Positions 18,781-29,554 of a stretch of DNA of 64,000 bases are shown piece after piece. Location of the stretch: the NCBI GenBank assembly GCA_937136425.1, contig CAKZON010000068.1:235511-299510 (forward strand), given 5' to 3'. Under the pieces are notes generated by a model. The model had not been told where the DNA came from. It worked only from the letters and a program-made list of their open reading frames with translations, and did not search any database. The position numbers were made by a program, and so were the translations under genes. The stretch comes from an uncultured Crocinitomix sp. Lineage in GTDB: Bacteria > Bacteroidota > Bacteroidia > Flavobacteriales_D > Crocinitomicaceae. Position 1 is the first letter of the stretch; every line of letters starts with the position of its first letter.

Positions 18781-21186
18781 TTACTCTTCTAAATAAACAC
18801 GCTGAACACGAGCGGATATTCCACTTATCACTTCATAAGGAATTGTTTCTAAAATAGCACTCATTTGAAAAACACTATTTTCAGAACCAAATAGCTCTAC
18901 TTCATCACCAACCTGAACAGCGTCATTACCCAAATCAATCATACACATATCCATACATATATTGCTGATAATGCTGTATTTTTTATCACCTATTTGAACC
19001 GCCCATTTCCCATTTCCAAGCCCTCTTCTTAAACCGTCACTATAACCAACAGGTACAACTCCAATAGTGGTGTCTTTATCTGCAATAAAACTACGTCCGT
19101 ATCCAACGCTCTCACCCGCTTTAATTTTTCTAATTTGTGAAATTTGTGAATGTAAAACGAGTACGTTTTCAAAACCTAGCTGCTGATCATCCTTTAACAA
19201 TCCAAACAAACCTATCCCCAAACGAACCATATCAAAATGCGCCGAGGGGTAATTAAACGCTCCAGCTGAATTCGCTAAATGTTGAATAAAAGGATATCCC
19301 AATTCATGCTGCATTAATTGAGCAGTTTTACTAAACACCTCTATTTGCTCTGTTGTATAATCTTGTTCGTCATCAACATCTGCCACTGCTAAATGAGAAA
19401 AAACGGACGTTACATAAACCTCTGGTTGTGTATTTAACGTTGCCAATAAATCATTGATTTCTTCTCCACGAAAACCAAGTCGGTTCATGCCAGTGTCCAA
19501 CTTAATGTGGACGGGGAAATTAGCACGGCGCTTTAAAATGAGTTGATGAATAAATGCATTAAGTAAATCTAACGAATAAATACTTGGCTCCAACTCAAAA
19601 TCAATCATGTCCTCAAAGGCAGCAGGTTCAGGATTCATAACTAAAATTGGGCGTGTAATTCCTCCTTTTCGCAATGTCACTCCTTCATCAGCATAAGCAA
19701 CACCAAAATAGGCTACATTTTCTTTCTCTAAAAATTTAGCCACCTCTAAAATACCACCTCCATATGATTGAGCCTTTACCATGGCCAATATTTTCGTTTT
19801 TGAGTTTAATTTTTCTCTAAAACGATTCAAATTATTACGCATGGCGGCCAAATTCACTAACAAACGCGTAATATGTTTCTTTTCTGTATAATAATTTACA
19901 ACCGTCTCTAAATGGCAACTACGTGCGCCTGTAAACAAAACGGCATTATTTTCTATTTCAAGTGGATGCGCAAAAAAGTTTGGAACAATTTCATACTGTT
20001 TATCAATAAAATTAAATTGACTAGCAATTGTTGATGGTCCAAAATAAATAACTGTGTCTATTTTTATTTGTGTAGTTATTTTTTGCAAGGCATGTAGCAA
20101 GGTGGTTTGCTCATTAATTTGCGTTGAATTTTCTGCTAAAAAAACAGTACGTTTTTTACCTTCAGCATTTGCATTTAAAAACTGCACTCCAATTTCCAAT
20201 GATTTTTCATCTAGATTATAAGCATCATTAATCAACAAATTATTTGCTTTGCCATTAATCTTTTCCAGACGCATTGAAATAACTGGCAAGCTCAAAAGCA
20301 TGCTTCTAATGTGTTTAATATTCACTCCAAATTCCAAAGCTGCCAAACTTGCTATTACGGCATTTGAAATAGCTCCTTTACCTTGAAATGGTATTTTTAA
20401 CGCTTCTTGATGATTCTCCCCAATGATTTTAAATTCATTTTCATTGGATTCAACTTCAAATTTTTTAATTCCTGATTCTTTCTGAATTTGAAAACAATCT
20501 ACTTGTTTTTCAATTACATGCTTGGTATTTTGAAAAAGTAAATACTTTTCCTTTTGCTTTATAATTTCAGGGTTATCCCCTTTAAATCCGCTATTATGTG
20601 CATCTCCAATTCCTGTAAATATACCTGTCGTAGGTTGAATCATTTTTTCAAGCGCTGCCATTTCACCTTCCTGAGAAATTCCAGCTTCAAAAATGGCTAG
20701 TTCATCCGTTTCATCCATTTCTAAAACAGACAATGCGACTCCTATTTGGCTATTATAACTTTTTGGGCTGCGAACAATCTTATAATTATCTTTTAATAGA
20801 TGATACAACCATTCTTTAACGGTCGTTTTACCATTACTACCTGTAATTCCAATAACCGGAAAACTAAATTTTGATCGGTGATAGGCCGCAATTTTTTGCA
20901 AGGCGGTTAAAGCATCTTTTACAAGAATCTGATTTACTCCTGAAGAATCAAGCGGAGTTTCTGTTAATATGGTTCGCCCTCCTTTTTGAATAAAATCATT
21001 AAGATACGCGGCGCCACTTGTTTTGTTTCCTTTCAGAATTACAAACAAAGTATGACTCGTAATTGACGGAGATCTACTGTCAATTACAACATTTTGAATT
21101 TTAATAGTTTGAAATCCTTCGCTCGATTCAATAAAATCCGCATTAATAATAGAACGGATAGTTTTTATTGAAAGATCTAAATTCAC
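18781..21186 (-). CDS. Bifunctional UDP-MurNAc-tripeptide:D-Ala-D-Ala ligase / alanine racemase
   Basis: MurF part GITGSNGKTTVKEWLYHLL; Alr part MVKAQSYGGGILEVAKFLEK...HIKLDTGMNRLGFRGEE. Confidence 0.93.
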   Translation of the reverse strand: MNLDLSIKTIRSIINADFIESSEGFQTIKIQNVVIDSRSPSITSHTLFVILKGNKTSGAAYLNDFIQKGGRTILTETPLDSSGVNQILVKDALTALQKIAAYHRSKFSFPVIGITGSNGKTTVKEWLYHLLKDNYKIVRSPKSYNSQIGVALSVLEMDETDELAIFEAGISQEGEMAALEKMIQPTTGIFTGIGDAHNSGFKGDNPEIIKQKEKYLLFQNTKHVIEKQVDCFQIQKESGIKKFEVESNENEFKIIGENHQEALKIPFQGKGAISNAVIASLAALEFGVNIKHIRSMLLSLPVISMRLEKINGKANNLLINDAYNLDEKSLEIGVQFLNANAEGKKRTVFLAENSTQINEQTTLLHALQKITTQIKIDTVIYFGPSTIASQFNFIDKQYEIVPNFFAHPLEIENNAVLFTGARSCHLETVVNYYTEKKHITRLLVNLAAMRNNLNRFREKLNSKTKILAMVKAQSYGGGILEVAKFLEKENVAYFGVAYADEGVTLRKGGITRPILVMNPEPAAFEDMIDFELEPSIYSLDLLNAFIHQLILKRRANFPVHIKLDTGMNRLGFRGEEINDLLATLNTQPEVYVTSVFSHLAVADVDDEQDYTTEQIEVFSKTAQLMQHELGYPFIQHLANSAGAFNYPSAHFDMVRLGIGLFGLLKDDQQLGFENVLVLHSQISQIRKIKAGESVGYGRSFIADKDTTIGVVPVGYSDGLRRGLGNGKWAVQIGDKKYSIISNICMDMCMIDLGNDAVQVGDEVELFGSENSVFQMSAILETIPYEVISGISARVQRVYLEE

Positions 21187-21791
21187 CCTTCCTTTAGTTC
21201 ATTATAACAACTACGGCAAAGTGGTACATATTTATCTTTTTCTCCCAATACTACAACCCCACTATCTTTAGAAACTCGGTGCGAATGACGTGCCTTTCCA
21301 GAACAAAAAGTACAAACAGAATTTAGTTTTACAACCTCATCTGCCATTATCAACAACTCAGGCATAGATCCAAATGGAATCCCTCTATAATCCATATCTA
21401 AACCAGCTACTACTACTGATTTACCTTGACCAGCGATTACATTACACACACCAACAATTGATGGATCAAAAAACTGAACTTCGTCTATTGCAACCACATC
21501 CGCATTATGAAATAAGTCTAAAATCTCTGCAGATTTCCCCACATTTATAGCCTCATTTTCATCCTTATCATGCGAAACGATTGCTTCTTCAGCATAACGG
21601 TCATCAAGCTTTGGTTTAAACACCACCACCTTTTTACCATCTGCCTGATAAGCAGCAATTGTTTTTATTAGCGTCTTTGTTTTCCCAGAAAACATTGGAC
21701 CGCAGATAACTTTAATTTTAGCGTTAGACACTCTCGGACTGAAGGAAAATTGTCCAGAGATGTTAACATCATGTTTTTGAGAAATTTTCAA
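21183..21791 (-). CDS. tdk: Thymidine kinase
   Basis: KVICGPMFSGKTKTLIKTI...VVAIDEVQFFD...CTFCSGKARHSHR; Zn-binding Cys. Confidence 0.94.
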   Translation of the reverse strand: MKISQKHDVNISGQFSFSPRVSNAKIKVICGPMFSGKTKTLIKTIAAYQADGKKVVVFKPKLDDRYAEEAIVSHDKDENEAINVGKSAEILDLFHNADVVAIDEVQFFDPSIVGVCNVIAGQGKSVVVAGLDMDYRGIPFGSMPELLIMADEVVKLNSVCTFCSGKARHSHRVSKDSGVVVLGEKDKYVPLCRSCYNELKEG

Positions 21792-21864
21792 TTTGATAAC
21801 GTTTTGCTATCAAATATAACTTTAATTTTATCCGAATGTTGAAATTGTGAATAAGTTATAGAAA

Positions 21865-22638
21865 ATGGGTAAAACATCTTATAAAAACACCGAAGAATTA
21901 ATTAAGGAAATATCAGAAAAAGTTACTTCACTTCAAAAAGGCGAACTTGGTCTGGAAGAACTTAACGAATTGGTAGACAATGGAAAAGACTTGTTTGAAC
22001 AACTTGTTATTTTGCGTTACAAAGCCTTTGACAAATACGGAACACCTGAAAATAAGGTTTCTGAAGAAATTGTTGAAAAGGAAACTATTGTTGAAAAAGT
22101 TGAAGAAATTATAGAAGAGAAAGAAGAGGTGACAGAAACCCCATTTGACTTTACTGGATTCTCAGACAAAAAAGAAGAAGAACAACCAAGTTTTGACTTT
22201 ACTTTAGATGAAGTGGAAACTGAAAAACCAGAACCTGTTAAAGAATTGGTTCAAGAGGTTGAAGAAGAACAAAACCATTTTGAGGAAAAAATCGCAGAAA
22301 GTGCACAAGCTGATGAAGATTATGATGATGGTGCAAGCAGCAATTCTTTAAATGAAAAGTTAAAGCAAGAAGAACTATCTCTCAGAAAAAAATTACAGAA
22401 TTCACCTGTTTCTGACATCAAATCGCACATTAGCATAGCCAAAAAATTCGAATATATCTCTATTATGTTTAATGGTGATACTGACGCATATGATGAGGCC
22501 ATTGACTTTTTAAACACCTGTGCTACAGGGAATGATGCACGATTAAAACTAAATGAATTAACTACTAACAATTCTTGGGACTTAGAGAATAAATCTATCG
22601 TTAATTTCATTGAATTAGTAGAAAGACGTTATCTTTAG
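21865..22638 (+). CDS. Hypothetical acidic coiled-coil protein
   Basis: 257 aa, Glu-rich centre, ATG start. Confidence 0.7.
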   Translation: MGKTSYKNTEELIKEISEKVTSLQKGELGLEELNELVDNGKDLFEQLVILRYKAFDKYGTPENKVSEEIVEKETIVEKVEEIIEEKEEVTETPFDFTGFSDKKEEEQPSFDFTLDEVETEKPEPVKELVQEVEEEQNHFEEKIAESAQADEDYDDGASSNSLNEKLKQEELSLRKKLQNSPVSDIKSHISIAKKFEYISIMFNGDTDAYDEAIDFLNTCATGNDARLKLNELTTNNSWDLENKSIVNFIELVERRYL

Positions 22639-22653
22639 AGAAAGAGATAACGA

Positions 22654-23916
22654 ATGAAATTACCCTTATTATTTATAACGCTAATTGCGTTATTTACAAA
22701 TAATTCTTTTGCGCAACAATCTTATGCAAAAGTGATAATTGACTCATTGTGCAGCGAACATTATGATGGACGCGGATATGTAAATGAGGGAGACAATAGA
22801 GCGGCTGATTTTATTATACGAGAATTGGAAGCAATTGGAGTGACTCCTTTCAAAAAAAAACCTTTTGCACAGCCGTACCGCTTAAATGTTAATACATTTC
22901 CTTATCCCATTGAGGTAGTTTTAGGGGACGATACTTTAGTACCAGGTGTAGACTATTTAGTTAACTCTTCTTCTGGCAGTGCGCAAGGTGAATTTGAATT
23001 AGTAGAAATAAACAGTGAAAATTTACAAACGAAATTTAATGGTGTTGCCGACTTAAGTTTACAGTCCACGGCGCAAAAAATATTTGCTTTCAATTTTACT
23101 GACATTGTAGATGCTAAAAAGCGAAATGAAATTATGTCTTTCGCTTATAAAGCCATGAAATATTTCCCTGTCATTTGGGTTGAAAAAAACAAACAAATGT
23201 ACAGCGTGGGAAGAAGGCAAATGAATTATCCCCTCATATCAATTGATTCTGCTAGTTACTTTGCTACATCAACTGTCAATTTGAAAATAAACAATGCTTA
23301 CAAACCGCAATATTTAACTAAAAATGTAATTGGTTTTATCCCAGGTAAGAAAAAAAGAAAATATATCGTTCTATCTGCTCATTACGACCATTTAGGGCGT
23401 ATGGGAACTGATGCAATGTTTCCTGGCGCAAATGACAATGCTAGCGGAGTAGCAATGCTTCTCTCAATGGCAAAACATTTTATGGTAAACAAACCTGAAT
23501 ATTCAATTGTACTTTGCTTTTTTAGTGGTGAAGAAGCAGGATTAGAAGGCTCAAAGTATTTTGTGCAACACCCCTACATTAAACTCAAACGAATTCAATT
23601 TGTACTTAATATTGACATTATGGGGGGGGCCGAGGAAGGAATTACCGTTGTGAACGGAACCAAACACGAAGAAGCATTTAATAACCTAGTTGCAATTAAT
23701 TCGGAAAAAAATTACTTAAAACGTGTGAAAAAAAGAGGCCCAACAGCCAACTCAGATCATTATTTCTTTTCACAATCAGGAATTCCAGCATTCTTCATTT
23801 ACTCAATGGGTAATGTTAAAAACTATCATGACATTTATGATACAGCTGAAAACACACCGTTGAATAAATTTGATGACGTCCAGTCCTTATTAATAGACTT
23901 TATTAAGGCTCAATAA
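22654..23916 (+). CDS. M28 family metallopeptidase, exported
   Basis: VLSAHYDHLGRMG...GANDNASGVAMLLSMAKHF...FFSGEEAGLEGSKYF. Confidence 0.93.
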   Translation: MKLPLLFITLIALFTNNSFAQQSYAKVIIDSLCSEHYDGRGYVNEGDNRAADFIIRELEAIGVTPFKKKPFAQPYRLNVNTFPYPIEVVLGDDTLVPGVDYLVNSSSGSAQGEFELVEINSENLQTKFNGVADLSLQSTAQKIFAFNFTDIVDAKKRNEIMSFAYKAMKYFPVIWVEKNKQMYSVGRRQMNYPLISIDSASYFATSTVNLKINNAYKPQYLTKNVIGFIPGKKKRKYIVLSAHYDHLGRMGTDAMFPGANDNASGVAMLLSMAKHFMVNKPEYSIVLCFFSGEEAGLEGSKYFVQHPYIKLKRIQFVLNIDIMGGAEEGITVVNGTKHEEAFNNLVAINSEKNYLKRVKKRGPTANSDHYFFSQSGIPAFFIYSMGNVKNYHDIYDTAENTPLNKFDDVQSLLIDFIKAQ

Positions 23917-24214
23917 TTTTAACATTCGCCGTGTTTATTGTTAAAAAATAATATCCGTATAATCACCTAGTTTTCAAGAAAGAATGGCAGATGAGGTAAT
24001 CCCCTCTCAAATTCACTTTGCTATACTCGCATCCGATTGAGGCTGAAACCAATATTATCACTGAATTTCACGTAGGTGACTGACTATCATTTCTTGGGCA
24101 TCTAAATCGATTAATTGAAAATACCGTTTTAGTCAAAAATCAATGCCATCCTTATAGCAATGGGAAATTCCATTTTTTTTCGTACTTTCATAAAAATTTT
24201 TTTCGAATAAAGTT

Positions 24215-26626
24215 ATGAAACAATACTACAATTTACGAAGAAGTATTTTCGCCTCACTTGCCCTTTTTGGGTTAAGTTTGATTGGAAATACTACTTATGC
24301 TCAGCTGTATTCATTCAGCTCGCATACGTTTACCAATGCAGGTGCAGAGGGTAGAACAGGGCCTCTTTTAGGTGATTGTGTTGCCGAATACACTGGCGGA
24401 GGTGCTACATGGGCAAGTGACCCAGCATTTTTCAATATGACAACTCAGGGAATTCAGCTTTGGACTGTTCCATTAACTGCGGATTATGAATTCGAAGTTG
24501 CAGGAGCTCAAGGTGGATACCATGCTTATACGGTTGACCCTGAAGATGGTGGATTAGGAGCTGTTATGATTGGTACTTTCGCATTAACAGAAGGGCAAAT
24601 AATTGCTATTGTTATTGGTCAAGAAGGTGATCCCTCTCAGACTGGTGGCGGAGGAGCTGAAGATAACGCTGCACCAGGTGGTGGTGGTGGATCTTTCGTT
24701 TGGGATACAGGCGACGCAACGCTTCCTTTAGTAGCTGCCGGTGGTGGTGGAGCAGGAGCAAGTCCAGGAGCTTATGGACCAAAAGATGCAACTACTGCTG
24801 AAGGCGGAAATAATACACAAGGGCTTTCTAACGGAGGACTTGATGGAAACGGTGGAAGAGCTAATACAGGAGGTTGTAGCTGGTGGGCTGGAGCTGGAAC
24901 TGGTTGGAATACGAATGGAACTGGAGGAAACAAAGGTACATTATATGATTACACACCTGGTAGTAATGGTGCAGAAGGTGGTCGTAGACCATTAGAAGGA
25001 GCTTTAGGAGGAATTCGTTGGAATGACGGATCTGATGAAGGTGGTGACGGTGGATTCGGCGGCGGCGGCGGCGGCGGTTCTGATAACATGAATGGCGGCG
25101 GCGGCGGCGGATATTCTGGCGGCGGCGGTGGTCGTGGATGCGAAATTAGCCCTGGTGGCGGTGGATCATACAATGCTGGAACTGACCAAACGAATGATGT
25201 TGCTAATACAGGACACGGATATGTAACTATTACACTATTATGTAACCCACTTGTACTGGATATTCCAGTAACAGGAGTTTGTGATGGTGATGAATTATAT
25301 CTTTCTGCTACATCTGCTACAGGTGGAACAGTAACTTGGTCTGACGGTGTTATGGATGGTGCTGATTTTACTCCACCTCCAGGAACAACTACTACTTATG
25401 TTGCAACAAGTACTTCTGGTGAAGATTGTCCTTTCTCAATTGATATTCACTCTTCTCCAGTTCCGGTAATTACTGCAATGTCTAGTCTTCCTTCTGCTTG
25501 TGAAGGTGCTTTAGTAACTGTATGGGGTGAAGGCGGTTTAGCTGAAGGTCCAGATGACGAAGTTTATACTTGGACAGGAAGTGGTGGATTTGATCCAACT
25601 GATAGTCTTGCTTTCATTGCTGAAGATGGAACAAATACTTATACTGTAATTGGAACATACTTAGGGTGTGAAGGTCCTGCTGCAGAAGTTACTTTAGTTG
25701 GTTCTGCTCAACCAGATGTTTCTGGTGTTGCTGAGCCTGATCAACTTTGTTTAGGTGAAGAGTATACATTAACTGGTGAAAGTGATTTTGCTACTTCATA
25801 TAGCTGGGGTGGTGGTATTGCTGATGGTGGAACTGTAACACCTGGTGCTGCTGGAACATACATTCACTTTGTTGTAGGTACTTCTGATGACGGATGTACT
25901 GATACTGCATTTGTAACTGTTGAAGTAAACGAAATTCCAATTGTTGATGGTGGAGCTGATATCACTCTTTGTGAAGGTGACGAAGCTATTTTAACTGGTT
26001 CTGGAGCTATGGATTATGATTGGTCACCATCTATTACTGATGGAGAAGCATTTGTTCCAGAAGCTGGAGTTACTACTTATACTGTAACAGGTACTGATAT
26101 GAACGGATGTTCTGATGATGATGATGTATTGGTAACTGTGATTGAATTACCTTACATTTCTAGTTCTGACGTTGTAGATGAGTATTATGGATATGACGGT
26201 TCAATTGACATTACTGTTGCTGGTGGTTCTGGTGACTATACTTTCTCTTGGTCTCATGGTCCAACTACAGAAGATGTAACTGGATTAACTTCAGGAATTA
26301 TTTACACTGTTACTATTGATGATATTACTATCGATCCAGGAATGTGTTCAGTAACTGAAGATTTCACTTTAACTCGATTCATTGGAATAGATGGAGAATC
26401 AATTGCAAAATTGACTGCTTACCCTAACCCAACTAGCGATCAGTTAACTGTAACTTATAACGGTAAATTCAACTATGAAGTAACTACTTTATTAGGAGAA
26501 GTTGTTGCTGTTGGAAATGCAGTTGATCAAGAACAATTATCTATGAAAGATTTAGCTGACGGTACTTATATCGTAAAAGTAACAGCTGGAAATGAAATTA
26601 GCTTTGTTCAAGTTGTGAAACAATAA
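24215..26626 (+). CDS. Glycine-rich T9SS-sorted surface protein
   Basis: Signal peptide, Gly-rich domain, PKD-like segments, C-terminal TAYPNPTSDQLTV...YIVKV sorting domain. Confidence 0.88.
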   Translation: MKQYYNLRRSIFASLALFGLSLIGNTTYAQLYSFSSHTFTNAGAEGRTGPLLGDCVAEYTGGGATWASDPAFFNMTTQGIQLWTVPLTADYEFEVAGAQGGYHAYTVDPEDGGLGAVMIGTFALTEGQIIAIVIGQEGDPSQTGGGGAEDNAAPGGGGGSFVWDTGDATLPLVAAGGGGAGASPGAYGPKDATTAEGGNNTQGLSNGGLDGNGGRANTGGCSWWAGAGTGWNTNGTGGNKGTLYDYTPGSNGAEGGRRPLEGALGGIRWNDGSDEGGDGGFGGGGGGGSDNMNGGGGGGYSGGGGGRGCEISPGGGGSYNAGTDQTNDVANTGHGYVTITLLCNPLVLDIPVTGVCDGDELYLSATSATGGTVTWSDGVMDGADFTPPPGTTTTYVATSTSGEDCPFSIDIHSSPVPVITAMSSLPSACEGALVTVWGEGGLAEGPDDEVYTWTGSGGFDPTDSLAFIAEDGTNTYTVIGTYLGCEGPAAEVTLVGSAQPDVSGVAEPDQLCLGEEYTLTGESDFATSYSWGGGIADGGTVTPGAAGTYIHFVVGTSDDGCTDTAFVTVEVNEIPIVDGGADITLCEGDEAILTGSGAMDYDWSPSITDGEAFVPEAGVTTYTVTGTDMNGCSDDDDVLVTVIELPYISSSDVVDEYYGYDGSIDITVAGGSGDYTFSWSHGPTTEDVTGLTSGIIYTVTIDDITIDPGMCSVTEDFTLTRFIGIDGESIAKLTAYPNPTSDQLTVTYNGKFNYEVTTLLGEVVAVGNAVDQEQLSMKDLADGTYIVKVTAGNEISFVQVVKQ
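25058..25129 (+). repeat. (GGC)n trinucleotide tracts in the Gly-rich coding region
   Basis: (GGC)6GGT at 25058-25078, (GGC)5GGA at 25094-25111, (GGC)3GGT at 25118-25129. Confidence 0.9.
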
Positions 26627-26660
26627 TTGACTACTCCTTAACTGGAGTTCAAAATACTGA

Positions 26661-26692
26661 AGGGTCGTCTTAAATTTAGACGGCCCTTTTTT
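26661..26692 (+). terminator. Rho-independent terminator
   Basis: AGGGTCGTCT-TAAATTT-AGACGGCCCT then T-run. Confidence 0.88.
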
Positions 26693-26832
26693 CTTGCATA
26701 AAACACTGCATTACAACTTAAAACAAACCTTTATTTTCATTTATAATATTCTTTTAATTATTCCCTTTTATCCGTCGATAATTGTCCATTTGAATCATTA
26801 TCTTTGCTTCACTCATTACAAAGAATAATGCT

Positions 26833-28023
26833 ATGATTGGAAAACTAGAAAAACAACTTCAAGACGAACTCGCTGGAATTCGTGATGCTGGATTATATAA
26901 AGAAGAAAGAATAATTATCTCTCCTCAAGGAGCAGAGGTAAAGGTTGACTCAGGTGATGATGTAATCATTATGTGTGCGAACAATTATTTAGGTTTATCG
27001 TCTCACCCGGCGGTTATTGAAGGTGCCAAAAAAGCATTAGACTCTCATGGGTTTGGAATGTCGTCTGTTCGATTTATTTGCGGAACACAAGATATTCACA
27101 AAACGCTTGAACAAAAAATATCCGACTTTTTAGGAATGGAGGATACAATTTTATACGCGGCTGCATTTGATGCAAATGGAGGTGTATTTGAACCTCTATT
27201 CTCTAAAGAAGATGCTATTATTTCAGACGAATTAAACCATGCCTCAATTATTGATGGTGTGCGTTTATGTAAAGCTGCCAGATATCGCTACAAAAACTCT
27301 GACATGGCAGACTTGGAAGAGCAATTAAAAGCCGCACAACAACACCGAAATAGAATCATTGTAACAGACGGTGTATTTTCAATGGATGGCTATGTTGCTA
27401 AATTGGATCAAATCTGTGATTTAGCAGAGAAATATGATGCCATGGTTATGGTAGATGATTGTCACGCAACAGGTTTTATTGGTAAAACTGGCCGTGGAAC
27501 TCATGAACACAATGGTGTAATGGGACGTGTAGATATCATTACAGGAACTTTAGGTAAAGCTCTCGGTGGAGCAATGGGAGGTTTTACTACTGGTAAAAAA
27601 GAGGTGATTGATATGTTAAGACAACGTTCTCGCCCTTATTTATTCTCTAACTCTTTAGCACCAAGTATCGTTGGAGCGTCCATTGCTGTTTTTGATTTAT
27701 TAAGCTCAACTACTGAATTGCGCGACAAACTAGAAGATAATGCCGCTTACTTTAAAGCTGGTGTTATTAAAGCTGGATTAGACGTACGTGAAGGTGATTC
27801 ACCAATTGTACCTGTAATGTTATATGATGCTAAAATTGCACAAGAATTTGCAAGCAGATTATTAGATGAAGGTATTTATGCTATTGGATTCTTTTATCCT
27901 GTTGTACCTAAAGATTTGGCTCGTATTCGTGTTCAACTTTCAGCCGCACACACTAAAGAACAATTAGACAAAGCAATTGCCGCTTTTGAAAAAGTAGGTA
28001 AAGAATTGGGTGTAATCAAATAA
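26833..28023 (+). CDS. kbl: Glycine C-acetyltransferase (2-amino-3-ketobutyrate CoA ligase)
   Basis: [47 protein letters not shown]...[17 protein letters not shown]. Confidence 0.93.
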   Translation: MIGKLEKQLQDELAGIRDAGLYKEERIIISPQGAEVKVDSGDDVIIMCANNYLGLSSHPAVIEGAKKALDSHGFGMSSVRFICGTQDIHKTLEQKISDFLGMEDTILYAAAFDANGGVFEPLFSKEDAIISDELNHASIIDGVRLCKAARYRYKNSDMADLEEQLKAAQQHRNRIIVTDGVFSMDGYVAKLDQICDLAEKYDAMVMVDDCHATGFIGKTGRGTHEHNGVMGRVDIITGTLGKALGGAMGGFTTGKKEVIDMLRQRSRPYLFSNSLAPSIVGASIAVFDLLSSTTELRDKLEDNAAYFKAGVIKAGLDVREGDSPIVPVMLYDAKIAQEFASRLLDEGIYAIGFFYPVVPKDLARIRVQLSAAHTKEQLDKAIAAFEKVGKELGVIK

Positions 28024-28030
28024 CCAAATC

Positions 28031-29059
28031 ATGCGCTTTGCACTAATTGCTATTTGCTTTCTATTTATCGGTTGCCAGAATGACGCCGAAGTCAATGATG
28101 AGGTTACTGGAAACTTAATGGAAATAGAACCAAGTCAAGCTGAGTTGGATGAAATTGCCTTAGTTGAACAACCGCAGACTGTTCAAGATTTTTTTGCCGT
28201 TGACAATGACATTATCGGAGACGATTTCTGTTATGACTACAACTCTATTAGCCAATTAATTTTGTACGGAAATGATAGCAACGAGGAATGGAAACAGTTT
28301 GAAGTAAGCGACAATTACCTAACAGCTTATCATAGCGAATGTAATGTGTTATTAGAGTTTATGACATTTGAATTAGATGGCGAAAAAAGAGCTTTTTTAA
28401 GTCAAATGAATAAGGATAATCAACAGTTTAATTACCTTAACTGGAATTCTAGAACAAAACGCTGGAACAAATTAAACCGGTACCCGCTACCTGTTTTAAG
28501 CGAATATTTTGATGGATTAGATTTAGAGGAAACTCAACTCGTTAATGAATATGGTTCAGATAATATCTATATAAATCCTAAAACAGAAAGTGCCACCTAT
28601 ATTTTTTCAGAACGGTCTATGTTAATGAACATGGGTGAAAAGCAAGAATTGGAATTTGAAAAAAAACCGTCTTATCACTATGAGTTATCAACAGCTGAAG
28701 ATCGATTAACTTTAACTCAAATTTCAATTTTTTCTGCAACAGAGACGAATGAATCATTTGTAGTTGGCTATGTCAACTTAGACCAACCAAGTGGTACTTT
28801 TAATGCAAATTATGAAGCTCTTTTAACCGCATTGAAAGATGAAAATGTGAACGATCAAACTCTACCCTATGGCGCTAATGATTTCGAAGCTTATTTTCCA
28901 TCAGACACTTTCGACCTGCGTGCCATGCAACAAATTGGCCAGGCAGATAGTTATTGGTTTTATGAAAAAGGGAAAACACCTCTAGCGCTAAGTGCAAACG
29001 AAGATATTGCAATTATTATACAACGTGCCAAGGCTTACTTTGAAGCTGAAGCCGAATAA
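28031..29059 (+). CDS. Hypothetical lipoprotein
   Basis: MRFALIAICFLFIGCQNDAE lipobox. Confidence 0.7.
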   Translation: MRFALIAICFLFIGCQNDAEVNDEVTGNLMEIEPSQAELDEIALVEQPQTVQDFFAVDNDIIGDDFCYDYNSISQLILYGNDSNEEWKQFEVSDNYLTAYHSECNVLLEFMTFELDGEKRAFLSQMNKDNQQFNYLNWNSRTKRWNKLNRYPLPVLSEYFDGLDLEETQLVNEYGSDNIYINPKTESATYIFSERSMLMNMGEKQELEFEKKPSYHYELSTAEDRLTLTQISIFSATETNESFVVGYVNLDQPSGTFNANYEALLTALKDENVNDQTLPYGANDFEAYFPSDTFDLRAMQQIGQADSYWFYEKGKTPLALSANEDIAIIIQRAKAYFEAEAE

Positions 29060-29118
29060 CATTTGAACAAATCACAGATTTTAATTGTTGTTAAGAAAAA
29101 ACGCAATAAATTAGTAAT

Positions 29119-29553
29119 ATGATCATTTTCATTTTCATAGTTCTAGCATTCATATTCATGGAATTTATGGCTTGGTTTACGCATAAATATGTCATGCACG
29201 GCTTTTTGTGGAACTTACATGAAGATCATCATCAACCTACGGGTAAAACTTTTCAGAAAAATGATTTGTTTTTTTTAATATTCGCCATTCCTTCATGGCT
29301 TAATATTATGTTCGGTTTCATCAATAAAAACGACATAATGATTGGAATAGGCTTTGGAATTGCAGCTTATGGTTTGGCTTATTTTTTAATACATGAAATT
29401 TTAATTCACCGCCGTAAAAAATGGTTTGACAATACCGATAATCGTTATTTTCGTGCCGTAAGGAAAGCACATAAAGTTCACCACAAAAATCAATATAAAG
29501 AGGATGGCACTTGTTTCGGGATGCTACTTTTTCCTTTTAAATATTATAAATAA
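29119..29553 (+). CDS. crtZ: Beta-carotene hydroxylase-like (CrtZ family)
   Basis: FTHKYVMHGFLWNLHEDHH...HEILIHRR...RKAHKVHHKN. Confidence 0.88.
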   Translation: MIIFIFIVLAFIFMEFMAWFTHKYVMHGFLWNLHEDHHQPTGKTFQKNDLFFLIFAIPSWLNIMFGFINKNDIMIGIGFGIAAYGLAYFLIHEILIHRRKKWFDNTDNRYFRAVRKAHKVHHKNQYKEDGTCFGMLLFPFKYYK

Positions 29554-29554
29554 A

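Noticed and set aside
18781-21186. MurF-alanine racemase fusion as a novel enzyme
   Set aside because: This bifunctional arrangement is known in Bacteroidota
24741-24995. Plus-strand 84-aa ORF in another frame of the Gly-rich gene
   Set aside because: Frame-shifted reading of the repeat-rich region; the 803-aa frame is continuous with signal peptide and sorting domain
24949-25173. Minus-strand poly-proline ORF (74 aa)
   Set aside because: Mirror of the GGC/GGT glycine repeats; no independent support
26782-26806. TATCTTTG upstream of kbl as a promoter
   Set aside because: -7 match is good, but no TTG at 17-23 bp; left out as only half-supported
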